DNA from: DASSUW01 sp963830725
GTDB taxonomy: Bacteria; Actinomycetota; Thermoleophilia; Solirubrobacterales; Solirubrobacteraceae
DNA: 64,000 bases
Direction: 5' to 3'
NCBI GenBank assembly: GCA_963830725.1
Contig: CAWHNO010000017.1
Coordinates: 124,001 to 188,000 of the forward strand
The notes beneath the pieces were generated by a model, which saw only the letters and a list, made by a program, of their open reading frames with translations, did no database searches and had not been told where the DNA came from. How positions within the stretch are numbered: the first letter of the stretch is position 1; each line of letters starts with the position of its first letter. Below are positions 1 through 6,995 of the stretch, one piece after another. The translations under genes were made by a program, and so were the position numbers.

Positions 1-2
1 GC

Positions 3-317
3 GGCACGCGGATCGGCGCCGCACTGGCCGAGCTCAACCGCGAGCACGGCCGCCGGATCGGCCGCGGCGCCGTGATCGTCCTCCTGTCCGATGGTTGGGA
101 CCGCGGCGACCCGGACGTGCTGGCCGCCGAGATGGCGCGCCTGCGGCGCTGCGCGCACCGTGTCGTGTGGCTCAATCCGCTGGCCGCCGACCCTCGCTAC
201 GAGCCTTTGACGCGCGGGATGCAGGCCGCGCTCCCGCACGTCGACCACCTGCTGCCCGGAAACTCGATCGCCTCGCTCGAGGCGCTGGCCTCACTCATGG
301 AGGAGGGACTGTCATGA
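3..317 (+). CDS. CoxE-type VWA domain protein, C-terminal part (truncated by window edge)
   Basis: The frame is open from the left edge, so only the last ~104 residues are visible. They contain the strand-loop VIVLLSDGWDRGDP, typical of the C-terminal half of the von Willebrand A domain of CoxE proteins, followed by the family-like end with WLNPLAADPRYEP and LPHVDHLLPG. CoxE proteins act with an AAA+ ATPase (CoxD) in maturing the molybdenum-copper CO dehydrogenase or related xanthine-oxidase-type enzymes. Its stop overlaps the ATG of the next gene (ATGA at 314-317), so it is part of the same operon as the XdhC-like genes. The start lies outside the window. The family call is from motif memory; the enzyme served cannot be decided here. 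Confidence 0.8.
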   Translation, partial: GTRIGAALAELNREHGRRIGRGAVIVLLSDGWDRGDPDVLAAEMARLRRCAHRVVWLNPLAADPRYEPLTRGMQAALPHVDHLLPGNSIASLEALASLMEEGLS

Positions 318-628
318 AGGACGTACTCGAAGACGTCGATGCGTGGACCGCCCGCGGCGACGCGGTGGCCCTCGCCACGGTGATCAGCGTCAAGCGCTCG
401 GCGCCGCGACCGCCCGGCTCGAAGATGGCCGTCAACGAGCACGGCGAGATCTCCGGCGCCGTGTCCGGCGGCTGCGTCGAGGGGGCGGTCGTCGAGGTCG
501 CCGAGGAGGTGCTGGGCGGCGGCGCTCCGCGGCTGCTGCACTTCGGCATCGCCGACGAGGAGGCGTGGGACGTCGGGCTGCCGTGCGGCGGCGAGATCGA
601 CGTGTACGTCGAGCGCTACCAGCCGTGA
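314..628 (+). CDS. XdhC/CoxF family protein, N-terminal domain only
   Basis: This 104-residue protein matches the N-terminal XdhC_CoxI domain: an early TVISVKRSAPRPPGSKM segment, the GAVSGGCVEGAVVEVA glycine/cysteine motif and DVGLPCGGEIDVYVE at the end. XdhC-type proteins bind molybdenum cofactor and deliver or sulfurate it for xanthine-oxidase-family enzymes. In many bacteria this domain is fused to a C-terminal Rossmann domain. Here it ends at TGA and the Rossmann half follows as its own gene through a GTGA overlap at 625-628. The start ATG overlaps the stop of the CoxE gene. Clean stop-start coupling argues for two genuine subunits and not a frameshift. Confidence 0.85.
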   Translation: MKDVLEDVDAWTARGDAVALATVISVKRSAPRPPGSKMAVNEHGEISGAVSGGCVEGAVVEVAEEVLGGGAPRLLHFGIADEEAWDVGLPCGGEIDVYVERYQP

Positions 629-1368
629 GCGCCGCGAGCGAGTTCACCGGCCTCGCGCGTGAGGGCGGCCGCGGGGCGCTCGTCACGCGGCTCGAGGACG
701 GCGCCAAGGTCCTGATCCACGCGGACGGCGCGAGAACGGGATCCCTGGGGGACCCCGTTCTCGATGAGGAGGCGGCGCGGCTCGGCGACGAGCTGATGTG
801 GGCCGAGCGCTCCGAGCGCCACGGCGACCTGTTCGTCGACGTCACGTACCCGCCGCCGCGGCTGATCGTGTTCGGTGCGGTCGACTTCGCGGCCGCGCTG
901 TGCAAGCTGGCCAAGGCCGCGGGCTGGCGGCCGTTCGTGGTCGACCCGCGGGCGCGCTTCGCGCAGCCGGCCCGGTTCCCGGACGCCGAGCAGGTCGTCG
1001 CCGCGTGGCCGGAGGACGCGTTCCACCAGCTCGGCGGGATCGACCGGGCGACCGCGATCGCGGTGCTCACGCACGACCCGAAGCTCGACGACGCGGCGCT
1101 GGTGCTTGCCCTGCGCTCGAACGCCGGCTACATCGGGGCGATGGGCTCGCGCCGCGCGCAGGCCAAGCGGCGCGAGCGGCTGGTGGCCAAGGGCATCGAC
1201 GAGGCCGACCTCGAGCGCGTGTCGGCGCCGATCGGGCTCGATCTCGGCTCGCTGACCGCCGAGGAGACCGCGCTGGCGATCATGGGCGAGATCGTGGCCA
1301 TGCGGCACGGGCGCGCGGGCGGCCGGCTCGCCCATGCGCAGGGGCGGATCCACGAGGTCGGCGTGTGA
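625..1368 (+). CDS. XdhC family protein, Rossmann domain (second half)
   Basis: The 247-residue product carries the C-terminal XdhC Rossmann domain: PPPRLIVFGAVDFAAALCKLAKAAGW, then VDPRARFA, AIAVLTHDPKLDDAAL and GYIGAMGSRRAQAKRRERL, with the terminal VSAPIGLDLGSLTAEETALAIMGEIVA. (Quoted runs are separate conserved blocks.) The usual glycine loop GxGxxA is degenerate here (FGAVDFAAAL), so nucleotide binding may differ. It starts at a GTG overlapping the previous stop. It works with the upstream N-terminal domain protein in molybdenum cofactor delivery to a CODH/xanthine dehydrogenase-type enzyme. The following gene again begins at an overlapping GTGA, showing tight operon structure. Confidence 0.85.
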   Translation: MSAASEFTGLAREGGRGALVTRLEDGAKVLIHADGARTGSLGDPVLDEEAARLGDELMWAERSERHGDLFVDVTYPPPRLIVFGAVDFAAALCKLAKAAGWRPFVVDPRARFAQPARFPDAEQVVAAWPEDAFHQLGGIDRATAIAVLTHDPKLDDAALVLALRSNAGYIGAMGSRRAQAKRRERLVAKGIDEADLERVSAPIGLDLGSLTAEETALAIMGEIVAMRHGRAGGRLAHAQGRIHEVGV

Positions 1369-1932
1369 CGATCGGCGGGCTGATCCTCGCCGCCGGCGAG
1401 GGGCGGCGGTTCGGCGGGACCAAGCAGCTCGCCGAGCTCCGCGGACGCCCGCTGCTGGAGTACGTCGGCTGGCCGCTATGACGGACGTCTCGCCGCGTCG
1501 TCGTCGTGCTCGGCCATGCGGCCGACGACGATCCGGGCGGGCGCGACCTCCGCGGCGCCTCGGTCGTCGTCTGCGCGGACTGGGCCGAGGGTCAGGCGGC
1601 GTCGCTGCGATGCCGGCATCGACGCCCTGGCGGGGCCGATGCGGTGGTCATGGTGCTCGGCGACCAGCCGTGGATCACGCCGAAGCCGATCGCGGGAGTC
1701 GTCGAGTTCGGCGGACGGTGACGACGACGCCGTACGCGCGGTACTACGACGGGCGCACCCGGCCACCCCGTGCTCCTCGCGCCGAGCGCTGCTCGATCGC
1801 GCCGACGAGCTGCGAGGGCGACGACGGGGTTCCGGTGGCTGCTGGAGGGCGCAACGTGGTGAGGTCGGGTCGAAGCGGGGCACTGTGCGATCCGACGGAC
1901 ATCGACACGCGAGAGGAGCTGGCACGGCGATG
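1365..1932 (+). pseudogene. MocA/MobA-like molybdenum cofactor nucleotidyltransferase, decayed by several frameshifts
   Basis: A GTG start overlapping the previous stop opens a 38-residue ORF with the signature LILAAGEGRRFGGTKQLAEL of NTP-transferases, ending at TGA 1479-1481. Downstream, further family blocks appear in changing frames: VVVVLGHAADD and VVVCADWAEGQAASLRC (frame 3), GIDALAG (frame 1), DAVVMVLGDQPWITP (frame 3), RRALLDRADELRG (frame 1) and finally CDPTDIDTREELARR (frame 2) running to the coxG start. At least four indels are needed to restore one ORF. The intact protein would transfer CMP or GMP to molybdopterin for CODH/XDH enzymes. Either a true pseudogene or a locally error-rich assembly; the upstream and downstream neighbours are intact. 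Confidence 0.85.
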
Positions 1933-2571
1933 AAGCTGGAGCAGACGTTCGAGGTCCAGGCGCCGCTGGCGCAGGTGTGGGCAGCTCTGAACGACCTGGA
2001 GCGCGTGGCGCCGTGCCTGCCGGGCGCCGCGATCACGGGGCATGACGAAGACGGCACCTACCGCGGGACCTTCACGGTCAAGCTCGGGCCGATGACGGCC
2101 GCCTACAACGGCACGATCAAGATCGAGGAGGCCGACGAGGCGACCCACACGGCGACGCTGAAGGCGCGCGGGACCGACAAGCGCGGCCAGGGCGGCGCGA
2201 ACGCCACGATCGTCAACACGCTCAGCGAGCACGACGGCAGCACGCGCGTCGAGGCCGTGACCGACTTCAACATCACGGGGCGGCTGGCGCAGTTCGGGCG
2301 CGGCGGGATGATGCAGGACGTCTCGAACCGCCTGCTCCGCGACTTCGCGACCTGCCTCTCGACCCGGCTCGCCGAGCCCGCCGCCGCCGAGGCCGAGGTG
2401 CCGTCGGGTGCCGAGGTCGCGGCCGGTGACGCCGCGCCGGAGGCCGTCGCCGCTGCCGCCGCCCCGAGCACGCCACCGCCGACGCCGCAGCCCGCCGAGC
2501 CGCTCAAGGGCGGGTCGCTGTTCTTCTCGGTGCTGTGGGAGCGGATCAAGCGCCTTTTCGGGCGCGGCTGA
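1930..2571 (+). CDS. coxG: CoxG-like SRPBCC protein (CO dehydrogenase subunit G family)
   Basis: The 213-residue protein begins MKLEQTFEVQAPLAQVW and contains LNDLERVAPCLPGA, GTFTVKLGPMTAAYNG and FGRGGMMQDVSNRLLRDFA, all hallmark CoxG/SRPBCC sequences. After residue ~145 comes an Ala/Pro/Glu-rich linker and a short amphipathic C-terminus ending in SLFFSVLWERIKRLFGRG. In the Cox system this family recruits CO dehydrogenase to the membrane or to quinone; the basic-hydrophobic tail would suit membrane attachment. It follows the decayed nucleotidyltransferase directly, its ATG overlapping the ancestral end of that gene. It closes the Cox accessory cluster. Confidence 0.85.
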   Translation: MKLEQTFEVQAPLAQVWAALNDLERVAPCLPGAAITGHDEDGTYRGTFTVKLGPMTAAYNGTIKIEEADEATHTATLKARGTDKRGQGGANATIVNTLSEHDGSTRVEAVTDFNITGRLAQFGRGGMMQDVSNRLLRDFATCLSTRLAEPAAAEAEVPSGAEVAAGDAAPEAVAAAAAPSTPPPTPQPAEPLKGGSLFFSVLWERIKRLFGRG

Positions 2572-2601
2572 GGCTGGTACGACTGGGGCGACGGCTCGAC
2601 C

Positions 2602-2750
2602 GCGTGATCGTCGGCTTCCAGGCGAAGGGCGACGGCAAGAGCACCGTCGTCGGTCTCGCACGAGCGGCTGCCCGACGCCGAGTCCGCGGAGCAGATGAAG
2701 ACTACTGGCGCGAGCGGCTGGCGGTTCTCAAGGCCGTGCTCGAAGGCTAG
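2602..2750 (+). pseudogene. Remnant of an SRPBCC/AHSA1-like protein C-terminus
   Basis: Between coxG and the zinc-ribbon gene lie three blocks that read as one protein end if two frameshifts are allowed: VIVGFQAKGDGKSTVV, then VSHERLPDAESAEQMK in another frame, then YWRERLAVLKAVLEG before TAG. This resembles the C-terminal end of SRPBCC/activator-of-Hsp90-ATPase-like proteins as I recall them. No start or N-terminal domain is visible, so it is a truncated and broken relic. The terminal TAG also forms the first bases of the TAGATT box upstream of the next gene. Confidence 0.6.
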
Positions 2751-2753
2751 ATT
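2748..2753 (+). promoter_or_regulatory. Putative -10 box (TAGATT) of a leaderless gene
   Basis: TAGATT sits nine bases before the ATG at 2763, with no Shine-Dalgarno sequence between. The same geometry recurs at several other genes in the window, suggesting transcription starting at or next to the start codon. Confidence 0.45.
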
Positions 2754-2762
2754 GGCGCCGCG

Positions 2763-2993
2763 ATGGCCCGCGACCGAAGCCGGTGCCCGAACTGCGGCGA
2801 GAGGGTGCTCCCGTTCGCCGCCGGCTGCGCCATCTGCGGCGCGGACCTCGACACCGCGCGCTTCGATCGCGGGCCCTCGCTGCTGCAACGCGTCGGGTCG
2901 TGGCTCAGCGCGCTCTCCTTCGGCCCGCGCCTGTCCGTGACCACTCTGGTCATCGGATTCGTCGTCGTGTACCTGCTGCTGCAGTTCCTGTAG
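2763..2993 (+). CDS. Small zinc-ribbon membrane protein
   Basis: The 76-residue product has an N-terminal zinc ribbon (CPNCGERVLPF then CAICGAD, two CxxC pairs 13 residues apart) and one C-terminal transmembrane helix (TTLVIGFVVVYLLLQFL) that runs to the last residue. The zinc ribbon would therefore face the cytoplasm at the membrane. Small proteins of this layout are common in actinobacteria and have no assigned function. The ATG is preceded by a TAGATT box and no ribosome site. It is the last plus-strand gene before a structured repeat and the convergent moeA gene. Confidence 0.7.
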   Translation: MARDRSRCPNCGERVLPFAAGCAICGADLDTARFDRGPSLLQRVGSWLSALSFGPRLSVTTLVIGFVVVYLLLQFL

Positions 2994-3000
2994 CGCGGGC

Positions 3001-3256
3001 GAACGTCAACTGCGGCTGGGTAGGGCGGCTGGGAAGCCGGCCGCGCGGCCGGATTTCGGCGGCTGGGGTTGATTGCAGTCGCATAGCGACAGACAGCAGC
3101 CCCACGCGGCGCGTGGGGTTGTCTACTCGCGTATACCGCGAGTCAGCAGCCCCACCCGGCGACTTGGGGTTGTCTGTGCACGCATATCGTGCATGATCGC
3201 CCCACGGCAGATCAGCCTCGCCGGCTCACCGCTCCCTTACCCAGCCGCAGTTCGCC
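3001..3256. repeat. Structured intergenic element E1 with terminal inverted repeat
   Basis: This element fills the gap between two convergent genes. Its ends are a perfect 15-bp inverted repeat, AACTGCGGCTGGGTA (3008-3022) and its complement at 3238-3252, with further imperfect extension on both sides. Inside are a 16-bp palindrome (3037-3052) and three tandem hairpins (separate entry). The same end sequence, including GAACGTCAACTGCGG and CTGGGTAGGG, recurs at 14.1 kb and 44.9 kb. Position between converging 3' ends suggests a bidirectional terminator or RNA-processing site; that function is inference. Confidence 0.75.
3065..3203. repeat. Three tandem ~50-bp hairpin units
   Basis: Three units start at 3065, 3115 and 3166 (period 50-51 bp). 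Each has an outer stem GGGGTTG pairing with CAGCCCC (TCGCCCC in unit 3) and an inner stem whose sequence differs but stays self-complementary: GTCGC/GCGAC with loop ATA, ACTCGCG/CGCGAGT with loop TATAC, and TGCACG/CGTGCA with loop CATAT. The changed stems with kept pairing are a sign of selection on structure. No open reading frame explains them. Confidence 0.8.
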
Positions 3257-3276
3257 GAGCCCGCCGCCCGCGATCG

Positions 3277-4470
3277 CTAGCCCAGGCGCAGAACGTCGAC
3301 CGGCGCGCCGGCGGGCAGCTCGCCGGCCTCCTCGGGCGCGACGGCGAAGCCGTCGCTCTCGCCGAGCGCGCCGGTCATGTGCGAGCCCTGGCGCTCGGTC
3401 GGTGTGGCCTCGAGGACGCCGTCGGCGCCCGGGCGCAGGGTCGCGGTGAGGAACGTGGTGCGGCCGTCGGAGGCGCGAGCCGCGGTCGTCAGGCGGCCCG
3501 GCTCCAGCCGCGGCGACGCGCCGGGCTCGCCGGCCAGGCGCCGCAGGGCGGGCTCGATGAACACGGCGAAGCAGACGATCGTGGACAGCGGATTGCCTGG
3601 GAGGCCGAAGACGAGTGTCTCGCCGCGGCGGCCGAACCAGAGCGGCTTGCCGGGCTTGATCTGGACGCGCCAGAAGACCTCGTCGACGTCGCAGCTCTCG
3701 AACGCCGGCTTGACGTGATCGTGCGGGCCCACCGAGACACCGCCGGAGACCACCAGCACGTCGCCCTCCAGTCCCGCCGACACGGCTTCCCGCGTCGTCT
3801 CGAAGTCGTCGCCGATCACGCCGTGGTCGACCACCACCGCGCCGGCCTGCTCGGCCAGCAGGCGCACCATCAGGCCGTTCGACTCGTGGATCCGCCCCGG
3901 CTCGGGCGGAGCGCCGAGCGGCAGCAGCTCGCTGCCGGTGACGATCAGGTGCAGCCGCGGGCGCCGGTGGACGTCGACCTCGCCGACGCCGGCCGACGCC
4001 AGCGCGGAGATGCGCGGGAGGGTGAGCCGGGCGCCCACGGGAGCCAGCTCGTCGCCGGCGTGCAGGTCCTCGCCGCGCCGGCGGATGTGCAGGCCGGGGG
4101 CGAGCGCGCGCTCGGGCGCCACGTGCCCGTCGGTCTCGGTCGCCAGCTCGGACTGCAGCACCGCGTCGGCGCCCGGCGGGATCGCGGCGCCTGTCGAGAC
4201 CCGCGTGGCAGTCCCGGGCTCGAGCTCGGCGTCGGCCACCTCGCCGGCCGCCACGCCGCCGACCAGCCGCAGCGCCACGCCGGGCGCCGTGTCGGCGGCG
4301 CGCACCGCGTAGCCGTCCATCGCCGACCGGTCGAAGGGCGGTAGGTCGACCGCGCTCACCGCCGCCGACGCCACCACGCGGCCCGCCGCCTCGGCCAGCG
4401 GCGCCCGCTCGGCGCCCAGCGGCGCCAGCTCGTTCAGCACGAGCCGCAGCGCCTCGTCGACCGAGATCAT
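3277..4470 (-). CDS. moeA: Molybdopterin molybdenumtransferase MoeA
   Basis: The 397-residue protein has the full MoeA layout: MISVDEALRLVL at the start, LPPFDRSAMDGYAVRA, the GAAIPPGADAV loop, the MoaB-like nucleotide-binding core with VTGSELLPLG, GRIHESNG and VVSGGVSVGPHDHVK, then IKPGKPLWFG and FGLPGNPLSTIVCF, and the C-terminal beta domain. MoeA inserts molybdate into adenylylated molybdopterin, releasing AMP. I chose the ATG at 4470 because it precedes the conserved start; a longer frame reaches 4524. It is the third gene of a minus-strand moaC-moaA-moeA set. The 3' end faces element E1. Confidence 0.95.
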   Translation of the reverse strand: MISVDEALRLVLNELAPLGAERAPLAEAAGRVVASAAVSAVDLPPFDRSAMDGYAVRAADTAPGVALRLVGGVAAGEVADAELEPGTATRVSTGAAIPPGADAVLQSELATETDGHVAPERALAPGLHIRRRGEDLHAGDELAPVGARLTLPRISALASAGVGEVDVHRRPRLHLIVTGSELLPLGAPPEPGRIHESNGLMVRLLAEQAGAVVVDHGVIGDDFETTREAVSAGLEGDVLVVSGGVSVGPHDHVKPAFESCDVDEVFWRVQIKPGKPLWFGRRGETLVFGLPGNPLSTIVCFAVFIEPALRRLAGEPGASPRLEPGRLTTAARASDGRTTFLTATLRPGADGVLEATPTERQGSHMTGALGESDGFAVAPEEAGELPAGAPVDVLRLG

Positions 4471-4520
4471 CCGCCGACCGCCACGGGCCCTGTGGCCGAG
4501 CCGGGCGACCCCCGCCCGGG

Positions 4521-5510
4521 TCATCCGCCGATCTGGGACATCGTCCGGGGCGGCTGGACGAACCCCGGGTCATTGACGTGGTGCTTGAGCTCCTTGCGCC
4601 AGACCGCGTCGCGGATCAGCTCCTCGAGCTCGGCGTCGGTCGCGCCTGCCCGCAGCGGGTCGCGCAGGTCGGTCTCGGTCATCGAGAACAGACACGTGCG
4701 CAGCTCGCCCTCGGCGGTCAGCCGGATCCGGTTGCAGTCGCCGCAGAACGGCTGGGTCACCGGCGAGATGAAGCCCATCTCGCCGCCGCCGTCGGCGAAG
4801 CGGTAGCGGCGCGCGGTGCCGTGGCGCTCGCGGCCGACCGGCTCGAGCGGGTACACGGCGTCGATCATCGCGACGATCTCGGCGTTCGGGAGCACCTTGT
4901 CGCGCGTCCAGGCGCGATCGGCGTCCAGCGGCATGAACTCGATGAAGCGCACCTCGTACGGGTTCTGGCGCGCGAACTCGGCGAAGCGCAGCACCTCGGC
5001 CTCGGTGAAGTCCTTCAGCGCGACGACGTTGACCTTGATCGGGCGCAGCTCGGGGTGGCGCTGGGCGGCCTCGAGCCCCTCGAGCACCTGGGCGAGCGAG
5101 TCGCGTCGCGTGAGCTGGAAGAAGCGGTCGGGCGCCAGCGCGTCCAGCGACACGTTGATGCGCTTCAGGCCGGCCGCCACGAGCTGGTCGACCTGGCGCG
5201 TGAGCAGGTAGCCATTTGTGGTCAGCGAGAGGTCCTGAACGTCCGGGATCGCCGCCAGGCGCTCGACAAGCCGCCACAGCTCGCGGCGCACCAGCGGCTC
5301 GCCGCCGGTCAGGCGCACGTCGTGCACGCCCATCGAGGACAGCAGCCGCACCAGCCGCTCGATCTCTTCGTAGGTGAGCAGCGCCGAGCGATCGAGCCAC
5401 GGCAGGCCCTCGGCCGGCATGCAGTACTGGCAGCGGAAGTTGCAGCGGTCCGTGACGGAGATGCGCACGTCCCCGATCGCGCGCCCGTGACCGTCGATCA
5501 ACGGCCTCAC
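4521..5510 (-). CDS. moaA: GTP 3',8-cyclase MoaA
   Basis: A radical-SAM enzyme of 329 residues that converts GTP to 3',8-cyclo-dihydro-GTP, the first step of molybdopterin synthesis. The N-terminal cluster motif is CNFRCQYCMP, followed by LTGGEPLVRREL and the SLTTNGYLL region; the second, C-terminal cluster motif is seen as PFCGDCNRIRLTAEGELRTCLF, split here as PFCGDCNRIRL and TCLF. The chain ends QIGG, matching the essential C-terminal GG tail of MoaA. The start is a GTG at 5510 that overlaps the moaC stop (GTGA), so the two are translationally coupled. Confidence 0.96.
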   Translation of the reverse strand: MRPLIDGHGRAIGDVRISVTDRCNFRCQYCMPAEGLPWLDRSALLTYEEIERLVRLLSSMGVHDVRLTGGEPLVRRELWRLVERLAAIPDVQDLSLTTNGYLLTRQVDQLVAAGLKRINVSLDALAPDRFFQLTRRDSLAQVLEGLEAAQRHPELRPIKVNVVALKDFTEAEVLRFAEFARQNPYEVRFIEFMPLDADRAWTRDKVLPNAEIVAMIDAVYPLEPVGRERHGTARRYRFADGGGEMGFISPVTQPFCGDCNRIRLTAEGELRTCLFSMTETDLRDPLRAGATDAELEELIRDAVWRKELKHHVNDPGFVQPPRTMSQIGG

Positions 5511-6040
5511 GCCGGCCTCCGCTCGCCATCCGGGCTCGCCGGATCGGAGGCCGCGTGCGTCGTCCGGCGGTGGAAGTCCGCCTTCCCGCCCGTCTTGTCG
5601 AGCAGTTCCACGCGCTCGATCACCACGCCCGGCTCGATCCCCTTGACCATGTCGTAGACGGTCAGCGCGCCGACGGACGCCGCCACCAGGGCCTCCATCT
5701 CGACGCCCGTGCGGTCCGTCGTGCGCGTCTCGACCACCAGCGTCACGGTGCCGGACTCGACATCGATCGCGATCGACGGATCGACGTGCGTGAGCGGCAG
5801 GGAATGGCACAGGGGGATCAGCTCGTCGGTGCGCTTGGCGGCCTGGATCGCGGCGATCCGCGCGACCGCCGCCACGTCGCCCTTCGGGTTGTCCCCGGCC
5901 GCCACGCGGCCCGCCGCCTCGCGCGACATGCGCACGACGGCGCGGGCGCGTGCATAGCGCTCGGTGGCCGCCTTCGCGCTGACGTCGACCATCCGCGCGC
6001 GACCCGCGGCGTCGAGGTGCGTGAGCGCCGAGCCCTCCAT
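5507..6040 (-). CDS. moaC: Cyclic pyranopterin monophosphate synthase MoaC
   Basis: The 177-residue protein contains the classical MoaC blocks MVDVSAKAATERYARA, KGDVAAVARIAAIQAAKRT, LIPLCHSLPL and GVEMEALVAASVGALTVYDM, with DKTGGK near the end. It works after MoaA to form cyclic pyranopterin monophosphate. The active-site region LCHSLPLTHVD and the conserved KGI(E) loop are present. The C-terminal ~20 residues (HAASDPASPDGERRPA) extend beyond the family and end at the stop overlapping moaA. I chose ATG 6040, which gives the usual THLD start. The moaX gene is divergent 40 bp away. Confidence 0.95.
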   Translation of the reverse strand: MEGSALTHLDAAGRARMVDVSAKAATERYARARAVVRMSREAAGRVAAGDNPKGDVAAVARIAAIQAAKRTDELIPLCHSLPLTHVDPSIAIDVESGTVTLVVETRTTDRTGVEMEALVAASVGALTVYDMVKGIEPGVVIERVELLDKTGGKADFHRRTTHAASDPASPDGERRPA

Positions 6041-6066
6041 CCGCGTCCATGGTATCCCCGGCCGTC

Positions 6067-6072
6067 TAGCAT
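6067..6072 (+). promoter_or_regulatory. Putative -10 box (TAGCAT) for moaX
   Basis: TAGCAT ends seven bases before the GTG start of the moaD-moaE fusion gene, a spacing that fits a leaderless transcript. It lies in the 39-bp gap shared with the divergent moaC. Confidence 0.45.
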
Positions 6073-6079
6073 CGCCTGC

Positions 6080-6775
6080 GTGCGGGTCTCCGTCCGACTC
6101 TTCGCCGGCCTGCGCGAGCGCGCCGGCACCGACCGCCTCGAGGTCGAGCTGCCCGACGGCGCCCGCGTCGCCGACGTGCTCGCCGCAATGGCCGCCACGC
6201 CGGTCGGCGCGCTGCGACCGCGCGAGTGCGTGGTGGCCGTCAACCGCGAGTACGCGGCGGCTGACGCGCCCGTGCAGGCGGGCGACGAGGTCGCCCTGGT
6301 GCCGCCGGTCAGCGGTGGGGCCGGTCCGGACGACGGCGTCGGGGCCGAAGGCGGCGGCCGGGGGCCGGTCCGCCACGTGCGCGTGACCGCCGAGCCGCTC
6401 GACATCGCGGCGCTCGCCGAAGCAGTCCGCGACCCGCGCGCGGGCGGCGTCGTCCTCTTCGAGGGCGTCACGCGCGAGGTGCCCGAGCTCGACTACGAGG
6501 CGTATGCGGAAATGGCGGTGGCCCGGCTCGAGGCGATCGCGGCCGAGGAGGCCGAGCGCCACGGCCTGTGCGCGGTGGCGATCGAGCACCGCACCGGCAC
6601 CGTCACGCTGTCCGAGCCGTCAGTGATCGTCGCTGCTTCGGCGCCGCATCGTGGCGAGGCGTTCGCCGGCGCGCGCGCCCTGATCGACCGCGTCAAGGCC
6701 GAGGCGCCGATCTGGAAGGTCGAGGTCAGCGCCGCGGGCCGCCGCCGCGTCGAGGGGACCCTCCCGCCTACGTAG
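6080..6775 (+). CDS. moaX: Fused MoaD-MoaE molybdopterin synthase (MoaX-like)
   Basis: The 231-residue protein joins a MoaD sulfur-carrier domain (residues 1-~80, SVRLFAGLRERAGTD to VALVPPVSGG) to a MoaE catalytic domain (from ~97, VRVTAEPLDIAALAEAV, GVVLFEGVTRE, HRTGTVTLSEPSV, VKAEAPIWKVE). The MoaD C-terminal Gly-Gly, normally the free thiocarboxylate end, is internal and followed by a short Gly/Asp linker. In mycobacterial MoaX the fusion is cleaved after the diglycine; a similar cut is expected here but is inference. The product converts cyclic pyranopterin monophosphate to molybdopterin. The gene is divergent from moaCA-moeA. Confidence 0.92.
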   Translation: MRVSVRLFAGLRERAGTDRLEVELPDGARVADVLAAMAATPVGALRPRECVVAVNREYAAADAPVQAGDEVALVPPVSGGAGPDDGVGAEGGGRGPVRHVRVTAEPLDIAALAEAVRDPRAGGVVLFEGVTREVPELDYEAYAEMAVARLEAIAAEEAERHGLCAVAIEHRTGTVTLSEPSVIVAASAPHRGEAFAGARALIDRVKAEAPIWKVEVSAAGRRRVEGTLPPT

Positions 6776-6960
6776 CGCGACGCACGAGCGGCAGTCGCGA
6801 GGGCGTGAACAGCGCGGCGGACGGCCACCGCCAGCAGTGGCACGGCGATCGCGGCGATGCCGAGGTTGGCGCACGGGATCACGAACTCGGGCGAGCCCGT
6901 CGTCGCCGGGCGCGGCGTAGGCGATGAACGATCCGACCGCCGGGCCGATGCCCTTGTCAA
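6776..6960 (-). pseudogene. Possible remnant of a small membrane protein
   Basis: On the minus strand two overlapping frames together read DKGIGPAVGSFIAYAAP and then PEFVIPCANLGIAAIAVPLL plus AVAVRRAVHA, which would be one soluble turn and one hydrophobic helix if a single frameshift is allowed. No start codon or family is recognised. It lies between moaX and the regulator gene on the opposite strand. This may equally be chance; I list it because the hydrophobic segment is coherent. Confidence 0.3.
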
Positions 6961-6972
6961 AACGCCGCGGAT

Positions 6973-6995
6973 CTGCATATGTATTGCCTATGCAG
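6973..6995. promoter_or_regulatory. Palindrome CTGCATA-N9-TATGCAG over the regulator start codon
   Basis: Perfect 7-bp arms at 6973-6979 and 6989-6995 flank nine bases. The right arm contains the ATG at 6990. An operator here would block transcription or translation of the regulator and the downstream modABC genes, so an autoregulatory site is the simplest reading. Confidence 0.5.

Noticed and set aside
3065..3203. CRISPR-like array
   Set aside because: Only three units; each is a self-complementary hairpin with changed inner stem, without constant repeat and unique spacer of similar length, and no cas genes are nearby.
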